In this document: piece by piece, positions 23,109-32,300 of the stretch
Position numbering within the stretch: position 1 is the stretch's first letter
Layout of the letters: every line of letters begins with the position of its first letter
Source of the DNA: an uncultured Clostridia bacterium
GTDB taxonomy: Bacteria; Bacillota; Clostridia; Christensenellales; UBA1242
Assembly (NCBI GenBank): GCA_944372355.1
Contig: CALVYS010000001.1
Span: 1-32,680, forward strand
Reading direction: 5' to 3'
DNA length: 32,680 nt
Translations under genes and position numbers: made by a program
The notes under the pieces: model-generated
Database searches by the model: none
Seen by the model: the letters and a program-made list of their open reading frames with translations, nothing else
What the model was told of the DNA's origin: nothing

Positions 23109-25364
23109 ATGTCTGCACTGTTAAAACACAATCAAGAAGCATATAAAAATGTGCAAAAAATGTTAAAAGAAAAAGGGCGTGCCGCCGTTGTTCACCCAAC
23201 CGGAACAGGGAAGACATACCTTGCAGCGCAGCTTGTCAAAGACAATCCAAACAAAAGAGTGCTTTTCATGGCGCCAACTTATGAAATATTGCGTCATTTT
23301 GCTCAGGTTTTGGAGGATATGGGAGTAAACAGCGATGAAGTGGAGCTGGCCATCTACAACCAGGGCAAGAAACAAAAACTTTTAAAAGATGCATTTGATT
23401 TGATCGTGCTCGACGAGTTTCATCATTGTGGGGCTGAGGTCTGGGGAAAAACTGTTGAAGCAATTTTGGAAAACAATCCAAATGCACAGATTTTGGGTCT
23501 GTCTGCAACACCAGTGAGAGTGCTGGACAATTTCAAAGATATGTCCGATGTGTTGTTCAATGGCGCAGTGGCTTCAACCATCACTCTTGAACAGGCCATT
23601 GAGGAAAAGCTTTTGCCGCTTCCAACCTACATCACGGCAAATTACACCTATCAAAAAGATTTAGAAAACCTTGACAAAAAGATCGCATCCGTCACCGCTG
23701 CGGATCGAAAGAAAGCGCTTGAAGAAAAGCGCAAAAAATTGGATTTGGCGGTGAAAAAGGCTTTAAAACCAGAACAAATTCTCAAAAAACATTTGAAAGG
23801 AAATGAAAAGCTGGTCGTTTTTTGCGAAAATGAAAACGAGCTGATCTCGTCTCTTGATGCAGTCAGTGAGTGGGTTTTAAAAGCTACTGGCAAGGAGCCT
23901 CAACTTTTTGCTGTGACGGCGAGTCAAAAGGATCAGCAAAACACACAGGCGATCTCAGAATTTGAAAGTGCCGATGGGCGCGGAGTTAAGCTGTTGTTTG
24001 CCATAAACAAACTCAACGAGGGAGTTCATATTGCCGGCGTTGACGGCGCGATCATGTTAAGGCACACGACATCACCGATCCTTTATCGTCAGCAACTTGG
24101 GCGTGCGATGAGCACCAATGTGGAAAAGTCACCGATCATTTTTGATTTTGTCGACAACTGCCAAGTGGGCTATTTGGGCAGCAGCTTTTTCGACCAAATT
24201 AAAGGTGATTTGGAAGCGGGCGAAGCGAATGAAATAGACAAAAACTTTTTCGATTACAGCGCCGATATTCGAGAGCTTATCAAAGAGATTGATCTTTCCA
24301 CTCAACAACGCTGGGAGGATTGGTTCGCGCTTGCACAACAATATTCCAAAGAGCACGGGAATTTGTTTGTTCCTCTCAGACACAAAGTGGGTGAGTATAG
24401 CCTCGGAAATTGGATTTCCAATCAGCGTTGGTTGAAAAAGAAAAATCTCTTGTCAGAGGAGAGAGAACAAAAATTAAACTCGATAGGCATGGTCTATGAC
24501 GTCAAAGTTGCTGAATTTTATGACGCTTTAAACAAGATAGACGCCTACTTGGAAAAAACGGGAAAGAGCATCAACGATCTTGAAAGAGGAGATATGCTCA
24601 ATTTGGGGCTTTCAAGAAGCTGGCTTTCGACCAAGAAGAAAAACTTTAAAAGAGAAAAATTGGACAAATATAAGATCGAAGAGCTGAAAAAAAGAGGATT
24701 TGAATTTTGCGACCATCGTGAAGTGATGTTCAACAAAAATTTAAAATATATTGAAGAATATTCAAAGGAAAAGAGTTGCACAATCAACGAAATTGAATCC
24801 GACGTTGTCTACAAGGGGCTGCCGATTGGAAGTTGGATTTCGGACCGCAGAAGCATGTATAAACAGGGAAGACTGCCAGATTATCAAATAGAGGAACTTG
24901 AAAAAAGAGGAATAATTTGGGACACTCAACGACATCAGTTTTATGAAAAACTTAAAAAGCTTGACAAAATTTTGCAAAAATATGGCTGGGACATCAATGA
25001 CCTGCGTGGCGATTTCGAAGAAGATGGATTCAAGGGAGGCTGGATAGCTCAAAAGCGTGCAAATTACAAAAAAGGCGAGCTTGCGGATTATCAAATTGAG
25101 GAGCTGGAAAAAAGAGGTATCATCTGGGAAGTTAAAAAACATGATTTCTATACCGGCCTTGGTCGTTTAGATGAGATTTTGCAAAAGAACAATTGGAAGA
25201 TCAAAGACGTTCCAGGCACATATGTCGATCCAGACAGTGGATTCAATGCGGCAGGCTGGATCAACACAAAAAAACTCACTCATAGACGTGGCGCTATGCC
25301 AAAGTATCAAAAGGAAGAGCTTGAATCGAGAGGCATAAACTGGGGCCGCTTGACAAACAGATGA
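23109..25364 (+). CDS. SF2 DEAD/DEAH-type helicase with five helicase-associated (HA) repeats
   Basis: 751 residues. The SF2 core occupies 1 to about 390: motif I HPTGTGKTYLA (29-39), motif II DEFH (102-105), motif III SAT (132-134), and motif VI QQLGRAM (about 328-334). From about 400 the protein is a string of five HA modules of 65-70 residues (about 400-465, 466-534, 537-604, 605-672, 673-745), each with the pattern GxWI...R...L...LE.RGI.W; repeats 3-5 share near-identical stretches such as DYQIEELEKRGIIW. HA domains are thought to bind nucleic acid. No nuclease, methylase or phage gene adjoins it, so its role is unknown. It has its own promoter and terminator and lies between rpmE and prmC, suggesting later insertion. 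Confidence 0.88.
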   Translation: MSALLKHNQEAYKNVQKMLKEKGRAAVVHPTGTGKTYLAAQLVKDNPNKRVLFMAPTYEILRHFAQVLEDMGVNSDEVELAIYNQGKKQKLLKDAFDLIVLDEFHHCGAEVWGKTVEAILENNPNAQILGLSATPVRVLDNFKDMSDVLFNGAVASTITLEQAIEEKLLPLPTYITANYTYQKDLENLDKKIASVTAADRKKALEEKRKKLDLAVKKALKPEQILKKHLKGNEKLVVFCENENELISSLDAVSEWVLKATGKEPQLFAVTASQKDQQNTQAISEFESADGRGVKLLFAINKLNEGVHIAGVDGAIMLRHTTSPILYRQQLGRAMSTNVEKSPIIFDFVDNCQVGYLGSSFFDQIKGDLEAGEANEIDKNFFDYSADIRELIKEIDLSTQQRWEDWFALAQQYSKEHGNLFVPLRHKVGEYSLGNWISNQRWLKKKNLLSEEREQKLNSIGMVYDVKVAEFYDALNKIDAYLEKTGKSINDLERGDMLNLGLSRSWLSTKKKNFKREKLDKYKIEELKKRGFEFCDHREVMFNKNLKYIEEYSKEKSCTINEIESDVVYKGLPIGSWISDRRSMYKQGRLPDYQIEELEKRGIIWDTQRHQFYEKLKKLDKILQKYGWDINDLRGDFEEDGFKGGWIAQKRANYKKGELADYQIEELEKRGIIWEVKKHDFYTGLGRLDEILQKNNWKIKDVPGTYVDPDSGFNAAGWINTKKLTHRRGAMPKYQKEELESRGINWGRLTNR

Positions 25365-25375
25365 TGGAAGTGATT

Positions 25376-25420
25376 AAAATTTTCACGTTTTGGAAAAAAT
25401 CAGAGCGTGAAAATTTTTTT
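25376..25420 (+). terminator. Terminator of the helicase gene, overlapping the next start codon
   Basis: TTTTCACG (25380-25387) pairs with CGTGAAAA (25406-25413), with an 18-base loop, followed by T7 (25414-25420). The GTG start of the next gene (25407) lies inside the 3' arm. Confidence 0.7.
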
Positions 25421-27143
25421 CTTTCCTTGTGGAACCGGTGTCAGGTGTCAAAACAGATCCAGATTCGCTTTGGCAACCATAGATGAGCGTGGCGCCAAAC
25501 GACTCAAAACCGGCAGGGTTAAAAATAAAGTTGTTTTGTGGAATGTGCCGATCTTTCGTGGCATAAGTTTTTTCTTTTTGGGGCTTGCCGCCTTTTTTAC
25601 AGCCTACTGGGAGGGGCTGAATTTGAGTGGAGTCACCTTAAATGGAGGTGTGAGCGAAAAGGTGGCAGGAAAACTTAATGTCAAAAAAGAAGGGGTTGTG
25701 ATCACGATTTTGTTGCTGCTGAGTTTGGCCGCGAGTTTGTTTTTGTTTGGTTTTGTGCCGTCAAAGCTTTCGTTTGCCTTTATTGGAATGAGCATGAATT
25801 TTGCACTGCGAAATTTTTTGATCGCTCTCACCAAGGTTGCATTTTTGTTTTTAATTTTGCTTATTTTCAGATTTCTGCCACCGATGCAGGATTTATACAA
25901 ATTCAATGGCGCTGCCAATCAAGTGCGACTTAGAGATGGCAGCATGAAAGATAAGAGCAAAAAAGACTATTATTCGCCGTTTAACATATTAAATGTAGTG
26001 ATTTTTACTTTAATTTTAAGCATTTTTGTGATAACATGTGTTGGAATAAGTTTGGCGGCTCATTGGAATTTTTTGATAAATCTTGCAATATTTTTGCTGT
26101 GTTGCGGCATCAGCTATGAAATTTGCCTGCTTTTTGAAAAAAGTTATGCCACAAGAATGCTTTCGCTTTTCACAAATTTTTTTGTTTGTGCAAAGCCAAG
26201 CATCACTCATGATGAAGTGGCCAGGGTTGCTTATTCCGAAATAAAATCAAGTTTTGCAGAGGAAGAGGGCGTGAACGAAAAACAGATTCCGAGGTCGAGT
26301 TTGCTTACGGAGATGCAAACCGAACTTGAAAAAAATGGAAAGTATGACAAGGCAGATGTTGAGTGGATCATTGCCACAGTTTTGAATTGCTCTCGTGAGG
26401 AGGCCAAACTCGTTCGCGGTTTTGATCAAAAAGCATATCGAGAGATCATGAAAGCCACAGCAAGCAGGGCCGCAGGCAAACCTCTTTCGGCGATCTTTGG
26501 TTTTGTTGAATTTTATGGCTTAAAGTTTGATGTCAACAAAAAGGTGCTTGCTCCACGCATGGAAACCGAACTTTTGGTGGAAGAGGCGCTTAAAGAGATC
26601 GGTTCACAAAAAAATTTGCAGGTGCTGGATTTGGGAACGGGCAGCGGTGCGATCGCTGTGAGTATAGCAAAGTTTTCAAAATCCAAAGTTACGGCCGTGG
26701 ATATAAGCAAAGCTGCCTTGGGAGTTGCAAAAGGCAATGCACAAAAAAACAACGTGAAAGTCGAGTTTGCCGAAAGTGATCTGTTTGATAAGTTGAAAAA
26801 ACATGCGAAGTTTGATATAATAGTGTCAAATCCACCATATGTTCGCACGCTTGACATCGAAGGGCTTGATGAAGAAGTCAAAAATTTTGATCCTCGATCA
26901 GCATTAGATGGCGGAGAAGATGGTTTGGATTTTTACAGACGAATTGCAAGCGAAGCTCCAAGCAGGTTAAAGAAGGGAGGCAAAATCTTTCTTGAAATAG
27001 GAGCGGGCCAATTTAAGGCAGTTGAAAAACTCTTGCAAGATGCGGGGTTTGTGAACATCACAGGCAAAAAGGATTATTCAAAAATTATCAGAGTGGTTAG
27101 GGCAGAATATGACAAACGCAGAGGAAATTTTAAGCAAAACTAA
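25407..27143 (+). CDS. prmC: Fusion of a DUF1385-like membrane domain with PrmC release-factor methyltransferase
   Basis: 578 residues. Residues 1 to about 285 are a DUF1385 (YqhQ-like) domain: [15 protein letters not shown], hydrophobic helices near 96-116, 133-157, 195-215 and 221-241, KFNGAANQV where the family has YHGAEHK, and GISYEI followed by [11 protein letters not shown]. The family's N-terminal GGQAVIEGVMMR is absent and the RCGTSF block is not recognisable. Residues about 300-578 are PrmC, which methylates the GGQ glutamine of RF1/RF2: VLAPRMETE (380-388), [11 protein letters not shown] (408-418) for SAM binding, and catalytic NPPY (475-478). The GTG start lacks a ribosome site and lies in the upstream terminator; the true start is uncertain. 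It overlaps prfA by 35 bases, its substrate's gene. Confidence 0.8.
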   Translation: MKIFFFPCGTGVRCQNRSRFALATIDERGAKRLKTGRVKNKVVLWNVPIFRGISFFFLGLAAFFTAYWEGLNLSGVTLNGGVSEKVAGKLNVKKEGVVITILLLLSLAASLFLFGFVPSKLSFAFIGMSMNFALRNFLIALTKVAFLFLILLIFRFLPPMQDLYKFNGAANQVRLRDGSMKDKSKKDYYSPFNILNVVIFTLILSIFVITCVGISLAAHWNFLINLAIFLLCCGISYEICLLFEKSYATRMLSLFTNFFVCAKPSITHDEVARVAYSEIKSSFAEEEGVNEKQIPRSSLLTEMQTELEKNGKYDKADVEWIIATVLNCSREEAKLVRGFDQKAYREIMKATASRAAGKPLSAIFGFVEFYGLKFDVNKKVLAPRMETELLVEEALKEIGSQKNLQVLDLGTGSGAIAVSIAKFSKSKVTAVDISKAALGVAKGNAQKNNVKVEFAESDLFDKLKKHAKFDIIVSNPPYVRTLDIEGLDEEVKNFDPRSALDGGEDGLDFYRRIASEAPSRLKKGGKIFLEIGAGQFKAVEKLLQDAGFVNITGKKDYSKIIRVVRAEYDKRRGNFKQN

Positions 27144-28197
27144 AAAAATCAGAGAAAAAAGCAGCGAGCTTGCAAAACAGATCGCTGATCCCTCTGTCAT
27201 TGCAGACAACAGGCAGTGGCAAAAACTTGTCAAAGAGCATTCATCAATTCAGGACATTGTTGAAGCGTCAAAAGAACTTGAAAAAGCGGTTGAAGAAAAA
27301 AAGAATTGTCAACAAGAAATAGCGAGAGAAAAAGACCATGAAATAAAAATGATGTTTGAAGAGGAAGAGAAAGCGCTTGATGAAAAAATTGACAAGCTTT
27401 GTGAAGAGATAAAAATCTTGTTGCTTCCAAAAGACGAAAATGACGACAAAAACATTATTATGGAAATTCGTGCCGCGGCAGGTGGAGAAGAGTCCGCCTT
27501 GTTTGCAACCGAACTTTTCAGAATGTACACTCATTATGCTGAAAGCCACCGATGGAAGATTGAAGTGATGGATCTTAACGAAACAGAACTTGGTGGAATA
27601 AAAGAAATAACATTTATTGTTCAAGGCAAAGGCGCTTACAGTAGATTAAAATATGAGGCAGGCGTTCACAGAGTTCAAAGAGTTCCAGAAACAGAATCGC
27701 AAGGCAGAATTCACACTTCAACAGCAACAGTTGCAGTGCTTCCTGAAGTTGAAGAAGTTGATTTTGAAATTCTTGACAGTGATTTGAGAATAGATACATA
27801 CAGAGCCAGTGGTGCTGGTGGACAGCACATCAACAAAACTGACTCTGCAATAAGAATGACGCATTTGCCAACAGGCATTGTGGTGACTTGTCAAGACGAA
27901 AGAAGTCAAATCAAAAACAGAGAAAAAGCCATGAGAATCATGCAAAGTAAGATTTATGAACTCTATCAAACCGAAAAAGAAAACGAATTTAAAGCGAACC
28001 GAAAATCACAAGTTGGAACGGGCGACAGAAGTGAAAGGGTGAGGACTTACAACTATCCACAAGGAAGAGTCACTGACCACAGAGTCAATGTTTCGTCGTA
28101 TGATTTAAATGGGGTTTTGAATGGAGACATAGATCAATTTATTGATGCATTGATTTTAAAAGACCGAACAGAAAAACTTGAACAAGCGGGAGAATAA
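27109..28197 (+). CDS. prfA: Peptide chain release factor 1
   Basis: 362 residues, standard RF1 size. It recognises UAA and UAG and triggers release of the finished chain. The codon-reading PxT tripeptide is PET (193-195) in [14 protein letters not shown], the RF1 form, not the SPF of RF2. The catalytic GGQ is at 237-239 in [15 protein letters not shown]; its glutamine is the target of the upstream PrmC. The charged N-terminal coiled coil (10-105) is typical. The start overlaps the end of prmC by 35 bases in another frame, with only a weak AGG ribosome site, so translation is probably coupled to prmC. Ends at a bidirectional terminator. Confidence 0.97.
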   Translation: MTNAEEILSKTKKIREKSSELAKQIADPSVIADNRQWQKLVKEHSSIQDIVEASKELEKAVEEKKNCQQEIAREKDHEIKMMFEEEEKALDEKIDKLCEEIKILLLPKDENDDKNIIMEIRAAAGGEESALFATELFRMYTHYAESHRWKIEVMDLNETELGGIKEITFIVQGKGAYSRLKYEAGVHRVQRVPETESQGRIHTSTATVAVLPEVEEVDFEILDSDLRIDTYRASGAGGQHINKTDSAIRMTHLPTGIVVTCQDERSQIKNREKAMRIMQSKIYELYQTEKENEFKANRKSQVGTGDRSERVRTYNYPQGRVTDHRVNVSSYDLNGVLNGDIDQFIDALILKDRTEKLEQAGE

Positions 28198-28225
28198 AAA
28201 ATCGAGCTTATTGCTCGATTTTATT
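28196..28225. terminator. Bidirectional terminator between prfA and the glycosyltransferase gene
   Basis: AAAATCGAGC-TTATT-GCTCGATTTT (28198-28222), overlapping the stop codons of both convergent genes. Confidence 0.8.
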
Positions 28226-29323
28226 AATTAAAAATTCCACTATTTTTTGCGCGGAATATGGTTTTCTCATTTTTTCAATATTTTTTTTCATTTTTTCATA
28301 AATTTTTGGATTATTTTTTAAATATTCTACCTTATCACCGGCATCGGTAATCTTTTTCATGCCTAGTGCACAACCATTTTTTATAAAAAATTCTTTATTA
28401 ATTTTTTCATTTAAAATCATTTTTTCTCTAATTATAAATGGTTTCCCAACAGAGATTCCTTCGGTTAAACATGAACTGCCACATCTTGAAACTAGCACAT
28501 CACTGGACATCATGTATTCGTGGACATTATTTACAAAGCCTAAATTTATAACATTTTTTATATTGTTTTTTGTAATAAATTTTTTAATCTTATTATAATT
28601 TTTAATATTTTTGCCATTAATAACAACAAGCGTTATGTCTAAATTTTTTGATAAAATTGATTTTACAAGTTTTAATGTGTTGCCGAGCCCATTGCCTCCG
28701 CCTATATTTAAAACAGTAAACTTTTCTGGCAAATTAAGTTTTTTTCTAAGTTCACCTTGTTGATAATTTGCATAAAATTCTTCTCTTATTGGTAAGCCTG
28801 TTGTTATTATTTGTTTTTGGTTAAAACCTTTTTGTAGTAAAGACTCTGTGGTGTTTGTGTATGGCTGAAAAACATAATCAATTCCATTAGAGTGTTCCCA
28901 ATAAGGTGCCAAACAAAAATCAACTAAAATTGTGCCTGTTATAATTTTTTTGTCAATTAAATTTTGTTTTTTCATATATGTTAAAACACTGCTTGCATAA
29001 AAGTGAGTGCACATGATTATATCAGGTTTATAACTGTTAATTTGTTGTTTAAAATATTTTAGGCAGTCTTTGACATAATAAGGCAATTTGTCTGTGGCAT
29101 GATTTTTCTTTCGAAGTTTGTTCCAAACAAAATCATAAACATGAGGAATGTGTTTACAAGCCCATAAAAACATTTTATTTTCACGAGCCACGCGTTTTTC
29201 GTTATAACCAAAAGTTTGAACGATTTTATTTTCAACGCCGGCCTTGTCAAAAGCTTGTGCAAGCGACCTTGCCATCATATTGTGGCCTTCGCCGCAAGTC
29301 ATAGAAAAAATCAAGGCTTTCAT
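28208..29323 (-). CDS. GT28/MGDG-synthase-like glycosyltransferase, AT-rich
   Basis: 371 residues. The start [20 protein letters not shown] (2-21) is the glycine-rich acceptor loop of the MurG/MGDG synthase/UgtP group. [12 protein letters not shown] near 205-216 opens the second Rossmann domain, and [25 protein letters not shown] is the nucleotide-sugar site. Such enzymes add glucose or galactose to diacylglycerol at the inner membrane face, giving glycolipids that may anchor lipoteichoic acid; the exact sugar cannot be read. The central and 3' parts are strikingly AT-rich compared with neighbours (about 24% G+C by hand count over 28261-28620), while the first roughly 150 bases look native, so it may be a foreign or recombined gene. 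It overlaps the rplI stop by ATGA. Confidence 0.82.
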   Translation of the reverse strand: MKALIFSMTCGEGHNMMARSLAQAFDKAGVENKIVQTFGYNEKRVARENKMFLWACKHIPHVYDFVWNKLRKKNHATDKLPYYVKDCLKYFKQQINSYKPDIIMCTHFYASSVLTYMKKQNLIDKKIITGTILVDFCLAPYWEHSNGIDYVFQPYTNTTESLLQKGFNQKQIITTGLPIREEFYANYQQGELRKKLNLPEKFTVLNIGGGNGLGNTLKLVKSILSKNLDITLVVINGKNIKNYNKIKKFITKNNIKNVINLGFVNNVHEYMMSSDVLVSRCGSSCLTEGISVGKPFIIREKMILNEKINKEFFIKNGCALGMKKITDAGDKVEYLKNNPKIYEKMKKNIEKMRKPYSAQKIVEFLINKIEQ

Positions 29324-29760
29324 GCTGCCTCCACAACTATGCTTATTTTTGCGCTGACCTGTGGATGAAGTTTGACTATGGCTGAAAAATGGCCCGCCGA
29401 TTTGATTTGTTGCATATCAATTTTTTTCTTGTCTATTTGATAGCCAAGTTCGGCAAGTTTTTCAGCAATTTCTTTGCTTGTCAGTGAACCAAAGGTTTTG
29501 CCGTTTTCGCCTGTTTTCAGGTTGAAAACAAGCTTGATTCCTGCAATTTTTTTTGCCAAGTTTTGCGCAGCCTCCAACTCTTGTTGCTTGTGAAAAGCGT
29601 TTGAGCTGTCCTTTTGTTTCTGGTCTAAAATCGCTCCTGTGTCAGCAAGCCTTGCAAGCCCTTTTTTCAAAAGAAAGTTTTGTCCAAAACCCGCTGCCAC
29701 CTCTTTTAATTCGCCTTTTTTGCCGCAGCCTTTGACGTCGGCCAAAAGAATAACTTTCAT
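29320..29760 (-). CDS. rplI: 50S ribosomal protein L9
   Basis: 146 residues from ATG 29760. That start is chosen because GAGAGG lies just upstream (29767-29772) and L9 begins MKVILL; an in-frame TTG two codons earlier overlaps the spacing region. The N-terminal RNA-binding domain has the family signature [21 protein letters not shown] followed by LLKKGLA. A long helical linker and the C-terminal domain ([16 protein letters not shown] ... [12 protein letters not shown]) follow. It binds 23S rRNA domain V near L1. In Bacillus it precedes dnaC (the replicative helicase) or gdpP; here it is followed by, and coupled to, a glycosyltransferase. Confidence 0.96.
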   Translation of the reverse strand: MKVILLADVKGCGKKGELKEVAAGFGQNFLLKKGLARLADTGAILDQKQKDSSNAFHKQQELEAAQNLAKKIAGIKLVFNLKTGENGKTFGSLTSKEIAEKLAELGYQIDKKKIDMQQIKSAGHFSAIVKLHPQVSAKISIVVEAA

Positions 29761-29779
29761 ACTCAACCTCTCTTGTATG

Positions 29780-29809
29780 ATTTTAGCAACTCTTGCGGTT
29801 AAAAGTCAA
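29780..29809 (-). promoter_or_regulatory. Promoter of rplI and the glycosyltransferase
   Basis: Minus strand -35 TTGACT (29804-29809), 18 bases, TGn-extended -10 TGCTAAAAT (hexamer 29780-29785). Confidence 0.65.
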
Positions 29810-29844
29810 TCGTTTGGTCAATAAAAACCAGGAGGAGAAGACAA

Positions 29845-30156
29845 ATGGATATAAGGTGCAGAAAGTTGAACTGCAAATTTAACGATCATTTCACATGCAG
29901 GGCTAAAAACATTGATGTGACGCGCACCGCGGTTTGCAAAAGTTTTGTTTTTGATGCTGAAAAGCCCAAGGAAGACACGACGAAGCAGTTGTTTGAGCGA
30001 ACTCCAAAATTTGCGCCCATGCGCGACTCCAAAACCATTGAAATAAAATGTAACGCCAAGTGTTTGATGAACCATGCTGGCAAATGTGTGGCAAATGGCA
30101 TCACAATAAATGATTATCGCGCAAAACCTTATTGCCTTACATTTTTGGAAGATTGA
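29845..30156 (+). CDS. Small cysteine-rich protein with two DUF1540-like modules
   Basis: 103 residues. The first module (1-36) has Cys5, Cys10, Cys18 and Cys31 in the pattern IRCRKLNCKFNDHFTC, AKNIDV, CKSF, the DUF1540 layout. The second (about 65-103) has IKCNAKCLMNHAGKCVANGITI followed by CLTF, a repeat of the same module. DUF1540 domains are common in Clostridia, often of unknown role, and probably bind a metal through the four cysteines. No signal peptide. AGGAGGAG ribosome site before ATG. Divergent from rplI; I see no good promoter between them on this strand. Confidence 0.75.
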   Translation: MDIRCRKLNCKFNDHFTCRAKNIDVTRTAVCKSFVFDAEKPKEDTTKQLFERTPKFAPMRDSKTIEIKCNAKCLMNHAGKCVANGITINDYRAKPYCLTFLED

Positions 30157-30183
30157 CGGAGGATTTTTTTGTAAAAAAAGTTC

Positions 30184-30212
30184 TTGCCAAAGCTGGCGAA
30201 TTATTGTATAAT
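30184..30212 (+). promoter_or_regulatory. SigA-type promoter of the 463-aa gene
   Basis: -35 TTGCCA (30184-30189), 17 bases, -10 TATAAT (30207-30212), followed by AGAGG and ATG 30229. The -35 covers an in-frame TTG that would otherwise extend the gene, so the ATG is the start. Confidence 0.75.
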
Positions 30213-30228
30213 TTTTACAGAGGTAAAA

Positions 30229-31620
30229 ATGACAGGCAGAAAAGAAGAACAACTTTCCTGGAAGACATATGAAAGTGAAGAAATCCTCACTGACAAAAAT
30301 TTAATCTCTTACTATAAACTCCGTCTTCTTGAAATCAAGCAAAGGCAAAAACTTCTTGGCGAGTTTAATGATGCTGGGAAGTATGTTTTGTCTGACGAAA
30401 TCAAAAAAGCGCTTGTCAAATTGCCAAAGCAAATTTTAAGTCAAGATGATCAAGACCTGGCTTGTGAACTAGTTTTGAAAAATATAACCCTCAACTTTCA
30501 TGTGAAAATTTGGCGAGCGGGAGGAAATGCTGTTGCCAACCTTTATTTTGACGAAAGGTTTAATGAGCAAAAGCAACTTCACAGTTTTATTGCTCAATAT
30601 GTTGCAGGCTATGACGAAACCTTTTACAGCAGAGTCAAACAAGTTTTCAACCTGGTTGAAGATATGTCGGAATTTGTGAATGAGGAGACAGAACTCATCG
30701 AAAAACAGGTTGAAAAACAGGAAGAAGAGTTGGCTGAAAGATCGCTAATTTTGGAAATTCAGGCCCAATATTTTGTGCTGGACATTTTTGAGAAGTTGAA
30801 AAACAGCGGCAAGCGTGGGCAGGCGATCCTTTCAAAAATGATGGAGTTTTATGACCAAGAAAAAGAGGGCCCTGGGAAAGATACCCTCTATTCGCGACTG
30901 CTGGATTTGTTTAACAGGGAGGTTATGGCAACAGGCGGATTTGCTTCATTTTATCAAGAAGTTCCAGAGCTGAGAAAGCCGTTTAATGATTATTCAAAAC
31001 AGATCTTAACCTTTGATGTGGCAAATGCTAAGCTAAAAAAATACGAGGAAACAGTTTTGGCTCCAAAATCAGCAGGAGGGGCGGCCAAGGGAGGTAAGGC
31101 TTCATCTCGCGGCGGCGGATACAAACCTCCAAAGGCGGTTGGACCATACAAATACAAAGTCGACAAGCCTGCGAAAAAGGACAAGCCAAAACCGACAAAA
31201 GACATCATGCTTGGCTTTAAGCCGAAGGCAGGCGTGGCTGTGGCAGTGTCTCAAAGCCCTGCGCCAGCAAATGTGCATACGCAGGCAGAACAAGCTCAAC
31301 CGGCACAAAACACCGCTGCGCAAAGACTGGTTCAACCAGCGGCAAGCGTGGTGAGAACGGAAGCACCAGCAGAAAACAGAGAGCGGGCAGAGGGAGACGA
31401 CTTGTCGGCGCTTGCAGCAGGTTATTTTGACAACGACGGTTTTAACAAAAACATGGAGATGGCCGTTGAGACTTCTCCATCAAACGAAGAGAGAGATGTT
31501 TTTTTAGGCACGACCGGCGGAGTTTTGCCACCAGAAAACATCATGTCAAACACGCTTTCCGAAATAGCCGCCAGCGCACCAGAAAGTTCAAAAAATTTAG
31601 AGGCACAACTTGACCGTTAA
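30229..31620 (+). CDS. 463-aa cytosolic protein of unknown function with a long disordered tail
   Basis: No family recognised. Residues 1-280 are mainly helical and charged, with a probable coiled coil around 145-175 (EETELIEKQVEKQEEELAER). Residues 280-330 are Lys/Gly/Pro rich (GGAAKGGKASSRGGG, then KKDKPKPTKD), and 335-463 are Ala/Gln/Pro/Glu rich and likely disordered. There is no signal peptide, membrane helix or enzyme motif. The basic linker could bind nucleic acid or polyanions, but that is a guess. Own consensus promoter, AGAGG ribosome site, and a terminator shared with the convergent 169-aa gene: a real, monocistronic gene. Confidence 0.7.
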   Translation: MTGRKEEQLSWKTYESEEILTDKNLISYYKLRLLEIKQRQKLLGEFNDAGKYVLSDEIKKALVKLPKQILSQDDQDLACELVLKNITLNFHVKIWRAGGNAVANLYFDERFNEQKQLHSFIAQYVAGYDETFYSRVKQVFNLVEDMSEFVNEETELIEKQVEKQEEELAERSLILEIQAQYFVLDIFEKLKNSGKRGQAILSKMMEFYDQEKEGPGKDTLYSRLLDLFNREVMATGGFASFYQEVPELRKPFNDYSKQILTFDVANAKLKKYEETVLAPKSAGGAAKGGKASSRGGGYKPPKAVGPYKYKVDKPAKKDKPKPTKDIMLGFKPKAGVAVAVSQSPAPANVHTQAEQAQPAQNTAAQRLVQPAASVVRTEAPAENRERAEGDDLSALAAGYFDNDGFNKNMEMAVETSPSNEERDVFLGTTGGVLPPENIMSNTLSEIAASAPESSKNLEAQLDR

Positions 31621-31653
31621 AAAAAACTGAACTTGAAAGTTCAGTTTTTTGTT
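31621..31653. terminator. Bidirectional terminator between the 463-aa and 169-aa genes
   Basis: AAACTGAACT-TGAA-AGTTCAGTTT with an A tract (31621-31626) and a T run (31645-31650); serves both convergent genes. Confidence 0.85.
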
Positions 31654-32163
31654 TTATCTGGAAATTTCTTCACCATGGCTGTCGACAATGTTTTTAAAGT
31701 CGACCAACGATCTTCTCAAGTCTTGCCCTTTTTCAGACTCACGAGAAACCAATCTAAGTTCGTTGATCGGTTTGATGTGCCCGGCTTTGTCAGTTACAAG
31801 ATCCAAATATCCGCTGATGTCAAAAACCCTGCGTTCTCTTGAAGCTTTTTCATAGTTTGCCGCAGCACGTGTCTTTGTGGTTTTGAAGCCATTTATTGCA
31901 GTGAAGCAGTCAAGATCTTTATAACGAGAGAAATTGTCATTAAATTCCTTTAAAAATGTTTTTATGCGATTTTCATCGACGAGAGGCAGCACATAGTTCA
32001 TTTTTACAGGATTGTTGATCCATCTTTCGTACTGTGGCACAGGTTGTATTCCGTGAGCTTTTTCGTAAATGTATTGCACAGCTGAAAGAAAAACTATGGC
32101 AAGGTCTCTTTCTTGGTCGACAGTTTGTGTGTCATACTGATGTAAATCCTTAATGAAATCCAT
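31654..32163 (-). CDS. 169-aa protein of unknown function
   Basis: No family recognised. The sequence is soluble and mostly helical in the first 100 residues (DFIKDLHQYDTQTVDQERDL, then LSAVQYIYEKAHGIQPVPQY) with a C-terminal part containing RRVFDISGYLDLVTDK and a charged end. No signal peptide, membrane helix or catalytic motif is seen. It has a consensus promoter, an AGGAGA ribosome site before ATG 32163 and a shared terminator, so it is probably expressed. Convergent with the 463-aa gene, itself unknown; no functional link can be shown. Confidence 0.68.
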   Translation of the reverse strand: MDFIKDLHQYDTQTVDQERDLAIVFLSAVQYIYEKAHGIQPVPQYERWINNPVKMNYVLPLVDENRIKTFLKEFNDNFSRYKDLDCFTAINGFKTTKTRAAANYEKASRERRVFDISGYLDLVTDKAGHIKPINELRLVSRESEKGQDLRRSLVDFKNIVDSHGEEISR

Positions 32164-32186
32164 ATTTCGTCTCCTATGCTGAAATA

Positions 32187-32215
32187 ATTATATCACATAA
32201 AATTTTGTTTGTAAA
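32187..32215 (-). promoter_or_regulatory. SigA-type promoter of the 169-aa gene
   Basis: Minus strand -35 TTTACA (32210-32215), 17 bases, -10 TATAAT (32187-32192). Bases 32216-32300 hold no further clear element; TATAAC at 32267-32272 on the + strand lacks a good -35. Confidence 0.7.
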
Positions 32216-32300
32216 TACCCTTTGCAAACTTTTGTCCTAAATTTTTCTTAACAATTTTATGTTTTGTATAACTTTTTTGTTTGCGGCCACACTAGTTTTT

